A stretch of DNA of 9,280 nt from Acidimicrobiaceae bacterium (GTDB lineage Bacteria > Actinomycetota > Acidimicrobiia > Acidimicrobiales > Salinilacustritrichaceae), in the NCBI GenBank assembly GCA_003476595.1, contig DMTU01000324.1:1-9280 (forward strand), written 5' to 3'. Below are positions 6,522 through 9,280 of the stretch, piece after piece (the stretch's first letter is position 1; each line of letters starts with the position of its first letter). Position numbers and translations under genes: made by a program. A model generated the notes under the pieces. The model worked only from the letters and a program-made list of their open reading frames with translations. It was not told the DNA's origin and ran no database searches.

Positions 6522-7232
6522 GTGACCGAGACGGCCCCCCGCTGGGGCGCGGTCGACCTGGCGGTCGCCTTCGTCGTGGCCCAGCTCGCCTCCGCGCTCG
6601 GCTTCGCCCTGTTCGCGGCCGCCCAGGGCATCCCCATGGACGAGCTCGGAACCGATGCCCTGACCATCGGCGAGGTCGCCCTCCTCCAGGTGCCCCTGTG
6701 GCTGGGCCTGCTCGGCGTGCCGCTGCTCGCCACCCGGCTGCGGGGCAACGGGCCCGTGCGCGACCTCGGGCTGTGGACCACCCTGCGGGACGCGCCCGTC
6801 GGCCTCGCGATCGGCGTGGCCTGCCAGCTCGTGCTCGTGCCGCTGGTGACGCTGCCCATCTTCATCTTCACCGACACCGACCAGGAGGCGCTCGAGGCGC
6901 CGGCTCGCGAGCTCACGGACAAGGCCCAGGGCCCGGGCGTGCTGGTGCTCGTGCTGGTCGTGGTCGTCGCCGCACCCCTGGCCGAGGAGGTCTTCTTCCG
7001 GGGGATGCTCCAGCGGACACTGGCCCGCCACCTGCCGATCTGGCCGGCGATGCTCATCACGTCGGTGCTGTTCGGGATCAGCCACTTCCAGGCGCTGCAG
7101 CTGCCGGCCCTGGCCGCGTTCGGTCTCGTGCTGTCGGTGCTGGCCCACCGCACCGGCCGGCTCGGTCCCAGCATCTGGGCCCACGTCGGCTTCAACGCGA
7201 CCACGGTCGTCGCGCTCGTCGCCGGTGGGTGA
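6522..7232 (+). CDS. CPBP family intramembrane metalloprotease (CAAX protease / Rce1-like)
   Basis: CPBP proteins are membrane-embedded metalloproteases related to the eukaryotic prenyl protease Rce1. In bacteria they act in peptide maturation, bacteriocin self-immunity or signalling, mostly without a known substrate. The 236-residue protein has hydrophobic segments near 11-34, 53-70, 92-116, 138-153, 174-187 and 194-208. The catalytic motifs are complete: LAEEVFFRG (Glu155, Glu156, Arg160) as EExxxR, His188 in LFGISHFQ, and HVGFN (His221, Asn225) near the C-terminus. GTG 6522 is preceded by GAAGG that overlaps the stop codon of the DUF3499 gene, 4 nt away. Earlier in-frame starts would lie inside DUF3499. 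It is the second gene of an apparent operon, with the large membrane protein 40 bp downstream. No peptide precursor gene is visible, so immunity or maturation roles are not supported here. Confidence 0.92.
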   Translation: MTETAPRWGAVDLAVAFVVAQLASALGFALFAAAQGIPMDELGTDALTIGEVALLQVPLWLGLLGVPLLATRLRGNGPVRDLGLWTTLRDAPVGLAIGVACQLVLVPLVTLPIFIFTDTDQEALEAPARELTDKAQGPGVLVLVLVVVVAAPLAEEVFFRGMLQRTLARHLPIWPAMLITSVLFGISHFQALQLPALAAFGLVLSVLAHRTGRLGPSIWAHVGFNATTVVALVAGG

Positions 7233-7233
7233 T

Positions 7234-7251
7234 CGGTCCGATCCGGGACCG
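7234..7251 (+). repeat. Small inverted repeat between the CPBP gene and the large membrane protein gene
   Basis: CGGTCC (7234-7239) pairs with GGACCG (7246-7251) around a 6-nt loop, just after the CPBP stop codon and before the next ribosome-binding site. It could be a weak attenuating hairpin within the operon. It has no T-run, and stems this short arise by chance in GC-rich DNA. Confidence 0.3.
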
Positions 7252-7255
7252 GGGT

Positions 7256-7261
7256 GGGAGG
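7256..7261 (+). promoter_or_regulatory. Shine-Dalgarno site of the large membrane protein gene
   Basis: GGGAGG lies 11 nt before ATG 7273, slightly long but acceptable spacing. It supports ATG 7273 as the start, since no other in-frame start codon lies between the CPBP stop and this ATG. Confidence 0.6.
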
Positions 7262-7272
7262 ATGTCTCGCCG

Positions 7273-9280
7273 ATGAGCCCGGTCGCCCGCCGAACGATCG
7301 ACGCCCTGGTCGTCGCGGCCAGCGCCCTGTTCGTGTTCTGGCAGCTCCACCCGGACCTGCTCCTGGCCGAGACCACCCCGGCCGGCGGGGACATGGGGGC
7401 CCACGTCTGGGCCTTCGCCTACCTGCGGGACCACCTCCTGCCGGACCTGCGCCTCGCCGGCTGGACCCCCGACTGGTACGCCGGCTTCCCCGTCTTCCAG
7501 TTCTACATGGTCGTCCCGTTCCTCGGGATGGTGGCCCTCAACGCCGGCCTCGGCGGGGCGCTCGCCATCCTCCCGGCCGCGGCGTCCCTGCTGATCGCCG
7601 GTCGGGCGGCGGGCCGGTGGGTCCGCGACCGCACGGAGCTGGCCGTCACCGCCGGGCTCGCCCTGGTGGCGCTCCTCGCGGGCCTCTGGGGCGGCTTCGG
7701 CCCGACCTTCGACCTCGTGCTCATCGTCGCCGGCGTGGCCGCCGCGGTGGTGGCCGGTCGCTACGGGCGGCACCCCCGACGGGTGCCGCTGGCCGTCGCT
7801 GCTGCGCTGGTCGTGGTCCTCGGCGTCGCCGTGCCCTACGGGCCCGCGTTCAAGCTGGTGTCGGTGGCGGGCGTCGTGGCCATGCCGGTGGCCGCCTACG
7901 CGTTCGGCCGGCTGGCCCGGTTCCCGCACCCGACGCCGGCCCTGCTCTCGGTCACCACGCTCGCCTTCCTGTTCGACAAGTCCTTCACCATCTACGGCGG
8001 CAACATCGCGTCGACCATGGCCGGCGAGTTCGCGTTCTCGATCAGCCTGGCGCTGGCCATCGTCTACCTGGGCGTGGTGGTCCACGGCCTGCGCACCGGC
8101 ACCCACCGGGGCACGGCGGCGACGCTGCTCGCGCTGGTCGGCCTCTGCCACCTCATCCCCGCGTTCTTCGCCCTCGGGATGACCCTCGTGCTGCTGGTCG
8201 TGCACCTCGTCGCGGAGCCCGCGGGGGCGGGTGCGCCGGCTCGCCGCACCGTCCTCGTCGGCGCGACCGCCGCCGCGGTCGTCGTGCTGGGCGGCGCGGC
8301 TGCGCTCGGGACCGGTCTGGCGGGCACGGGGCCGACGGTGGCCGTCACGGTCGTGCTGCTCGTCATCGTCGCCCTCGTCCTGCTCACCCGGGAGGGAGCC
8401 GAGCCCGCCGACCCCGGTGCTGGCCCCGACACCGGGCGCCGTCCGCTCGCCATCGGCCGGCTGTGGTGGCTGCTCAGCGCCGGCGTGGTGGCCGCCCTCC
8501 TGGCCGCCTGGTGGGTGCTGCCGTTCTTCTGGCGCCGCACCTACGTCAACGACATGGGCTGGGAGAAGATCGCGGTCCACCGGGACGGCACCGGCCTGTG
8601 GTCGTGGTTCTCGGACCAGGTGTGGCCCGAGCTCGTCCCCGGCGACCTCCGTCTCTTCGCGGCCCTCGCGCTCGTCGGCGCCGTGCTCTCGGTGGCCTTC
8701 CGCAGCCGCATCGGCGTCGCGCTCGTGGTCGCGGGCCTGGGACTCGCCCTCGCGTTCGTGTTCCTGCCCCAGGGTCGGCTGTGGAACGCCCGCCTCCTGC
8801 CGTTCTGGTACCTCGTCGTCTACTGGCTGGCCGCCGTCGGCGTCGGGGAGATCGCGCGGGCGCTGGCCCAGGTGCTGGCCCCGGACCCGCGCCGGCCGCG
8901 GCGGTGGGTGACGGTCGCCGCCGCGCCGCTGGCGCTGCTGCTGCTCGGCGGGTTCCTGGCCGGCCAGCTCCGCAACGCACCCGGCGGTGCCACCAACGCG
9001 GACGGCTCCTACCGGCTGGTCCGGTCGGTCGGCGTGCCGGGCCTGTTCTCCCTGCGGGTGCCCGACGCGCTCGGCATCGACGTGACCGGTCGGAACTTCG
9101 TCACCGACTGGGCCCGGTGGAACTACAGCGGCTACGAGCGCAAGGAGGCCTACCCCGAGTACCAGGGGATCGTCTCGACCATGGCCGAGGTGGGGGAGAC
9201 CAACGGCTGCGGACGCTCGCTGTGGGAGTACAGCTCCGACCTGAACGACTACGGCACCCCGATGGCCCTCATGCTCCTGC
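7273..9280 (+). CDS. Large polytopic membrane protein, PF10131 (PTPS-related) / GT-C glycosyltransferase-like; 3' end outside window
   Basis: An open frame of 669 residues from ATG 7273 runs off the window without a stop. It is very hydrophobic, with a first membrane helix at about 11-27 and many more up to about 566 (near 78-112, 124-163, 172-213, 257-273, 281-316, 325-372, 397-420, 460-525, 548-566). The first loop holds GGDMGAHVW (38-46; Asp40, His44) and DWYAGFPVFQFY (67-78). IYGGNIASTMAGEFAFSISL (240-259) is, from memory, the hallmark of the PF10131 family, named '6-pyruvoyl-tetrahydropterin synthase related' despite being a membrane protein. An acidic residue in the first outside loop is typical of GT-C lipid-linked glycosyltransferases, so a role in envelope glycan assembly is plausible. 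After ~567 comes a more polar part with NYSGYERKEAYPEY and LWEYSSDLNDYGTP. It lies 40 bp behind the CPBP gene, probably in the same operon. Confidence 0.75.
   Translation, partial: MSPVARRTIDALVVAASALFVFWQLHPDLLLAETTPAGGDMGAHVWAFAYLRDHLLPDLRLAGWTPDWYAGFPVFQFYMVVPFLGMVALNAGLGGALAILPAAASLLIAGRAAGRWVRDRTELAVTAGLALVALLAGLWGGFGPTFDLVLIVAGVAAAVVAGRYGRHPRRVPLAVAAALVVVLGVAVPYGPAFKLVSVAGVVAMPVAAYAFGRLARFPHPTPALLSVTTLAFLFDKSFTIYGGNIASTMAGEFAFSISLALAIVYLGVVVHGLRTGTHRGTAATLLALVGLCHLIPAFFALGMTLVLLVVHLVAEPAGAGAPARRTVLVGATAAAVVVLGGAAALGTGLAGTGPTVAVTVVLLVIVALVLLTREGAEPADPGAGPDTGRRPLAIGRLWWLLSAGVVAALLAAWWVLPFFWRRTYVNDMGWEKIAVHRDGTGLWSWFSDQVWPELVPGDLRLFAALALVGAVLSVAFRSRIGVALVVAGLGLALAFVFLPQGRLWNARLLPFWYLVVYWLAAVGVGEIARALAQVLAPDPRRPRRWVTVAAAPLALLLLGGFLAGQLRNAPGGATNADGSYRLVRSVGVPGLFSLRVPDALGIDVTGRNFVTDWARWNYSGYERKEAYPEYQGIVSTMAEVGETNGCGRSLWEYSSDLNDYGTPMALMLL

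Noticed and set aside
4357..6525. A 722-codon open frame on the + strand
   Set aside because: It lies antisense to ftsH, whose domains are unmistakable. Its product is a low-complexity run of G, A, V, D, L, E and H, the usual mirror of a GC-rich coding strand.
7262..7276. A four-codon upstream frame (ATG TCT CGC CGA TGA) whose stop overlaps the ATG of the large membrane protein as ATGA
   Set aside because: The only Shine-Dalgarno site (7256-7261) touches this ATG with no spacing, so it is unlikely to be translated. It fits the ATG at 7273 better.
7192..8580. A 462-codon open frame on the - strand
   Set aside because: It is antisense to the large membrane protein. The product is almost entirely R, G, E, Q, D and H, typical of antisense to GC-rich hydrophobic genes.
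3488..9280. A pterin pathway link between folE (whose product is the PTPS substrate) and the 'PTPS-related' membrane protein
   Set aside because: The family name is historical; the membrane protein shows none of the zinc or catalytic motifs of 6-pyruvoyl-tetrahydropterin synthase, and the two genes are in different operons on opposite strands.
1..9280. A mobile island, defence system or CRISPR array
   Set aside because: No spaced repeats, transposase, integrase, nuclease, restriction or toxin-antitoxin motifs were seen, and base composition is even from end to end.

Overview
The window is about 70% G+C and uses GTG starts freely. It carries an actinobacterial marker gene (DUF3499) and candidate leaderless promoters. 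I read it as the chromosome of a high-GC actinobacterium. Acidimicrobiia (Iamia-like) is my best guess, by overall feel only. Nothing points to a mobile element: there is no IS, integrase, CRISPR array, tRNA or rRNA, and codon use looks even throughout. Genes cover almost everything. The longest non-coding gap is about 97 bp, so there is no gene-free stretch over 300 bases.

Layout from left to right. (1) 1-428 (+): the 3' part of cobT (cobalamin lower-ligand activation), ending 12 bp before a convergent gene. (2) 441-1631 (-): a GCS2/YbdK-type carboxylate-amine ligase, divergent from (3) 1717-2454 (+), a peptidase C26 (gamma-glutamyl hydrolase, class-I amidotransferase fold), which overlaps by a GTGA junction with (4) 2451-3434 (+), an ATP-grasp ligase resembling the ligase half of N-acetylglutaminylglutamine synthetase but without its acetyltransferase domain. 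(5) A perfect 20-bp palindrome separates this block from (6) folE (3488-4102, -), itself joined by a GTGA overlap to (7) ftsH (4099-6189, -). (8) Divergent from ftsH is a + strand run: a small DUF3499 protein (6287-6514), a CPBP intramembrane protease (6522-7232), and a large polytopic membrane protein of the PF10131 / GT-C-like type (7273 to the window end, incomplete).

How they may work together. ftsH-folE is a coupled operon joining membrane proteolysis to the first step of folate/pterin synthesis, as is common in actinobacteria. The DUF3499-CPBP-PF10131 run looks like a cell-envelope neighbourhood. The most interesting part is the three-gene block 441-3434: an ATP-dependent ligase that usually uses glutamate, an enzyme that breaks or transfers gamma-glutamyl amides, and an ATP-grasp peptide ligase. 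Together they could make and recycle a small glutamyl or glutaminyl peptide, such as an osmolyte or redox/storage compound, which I cannot identify from sequence alone.
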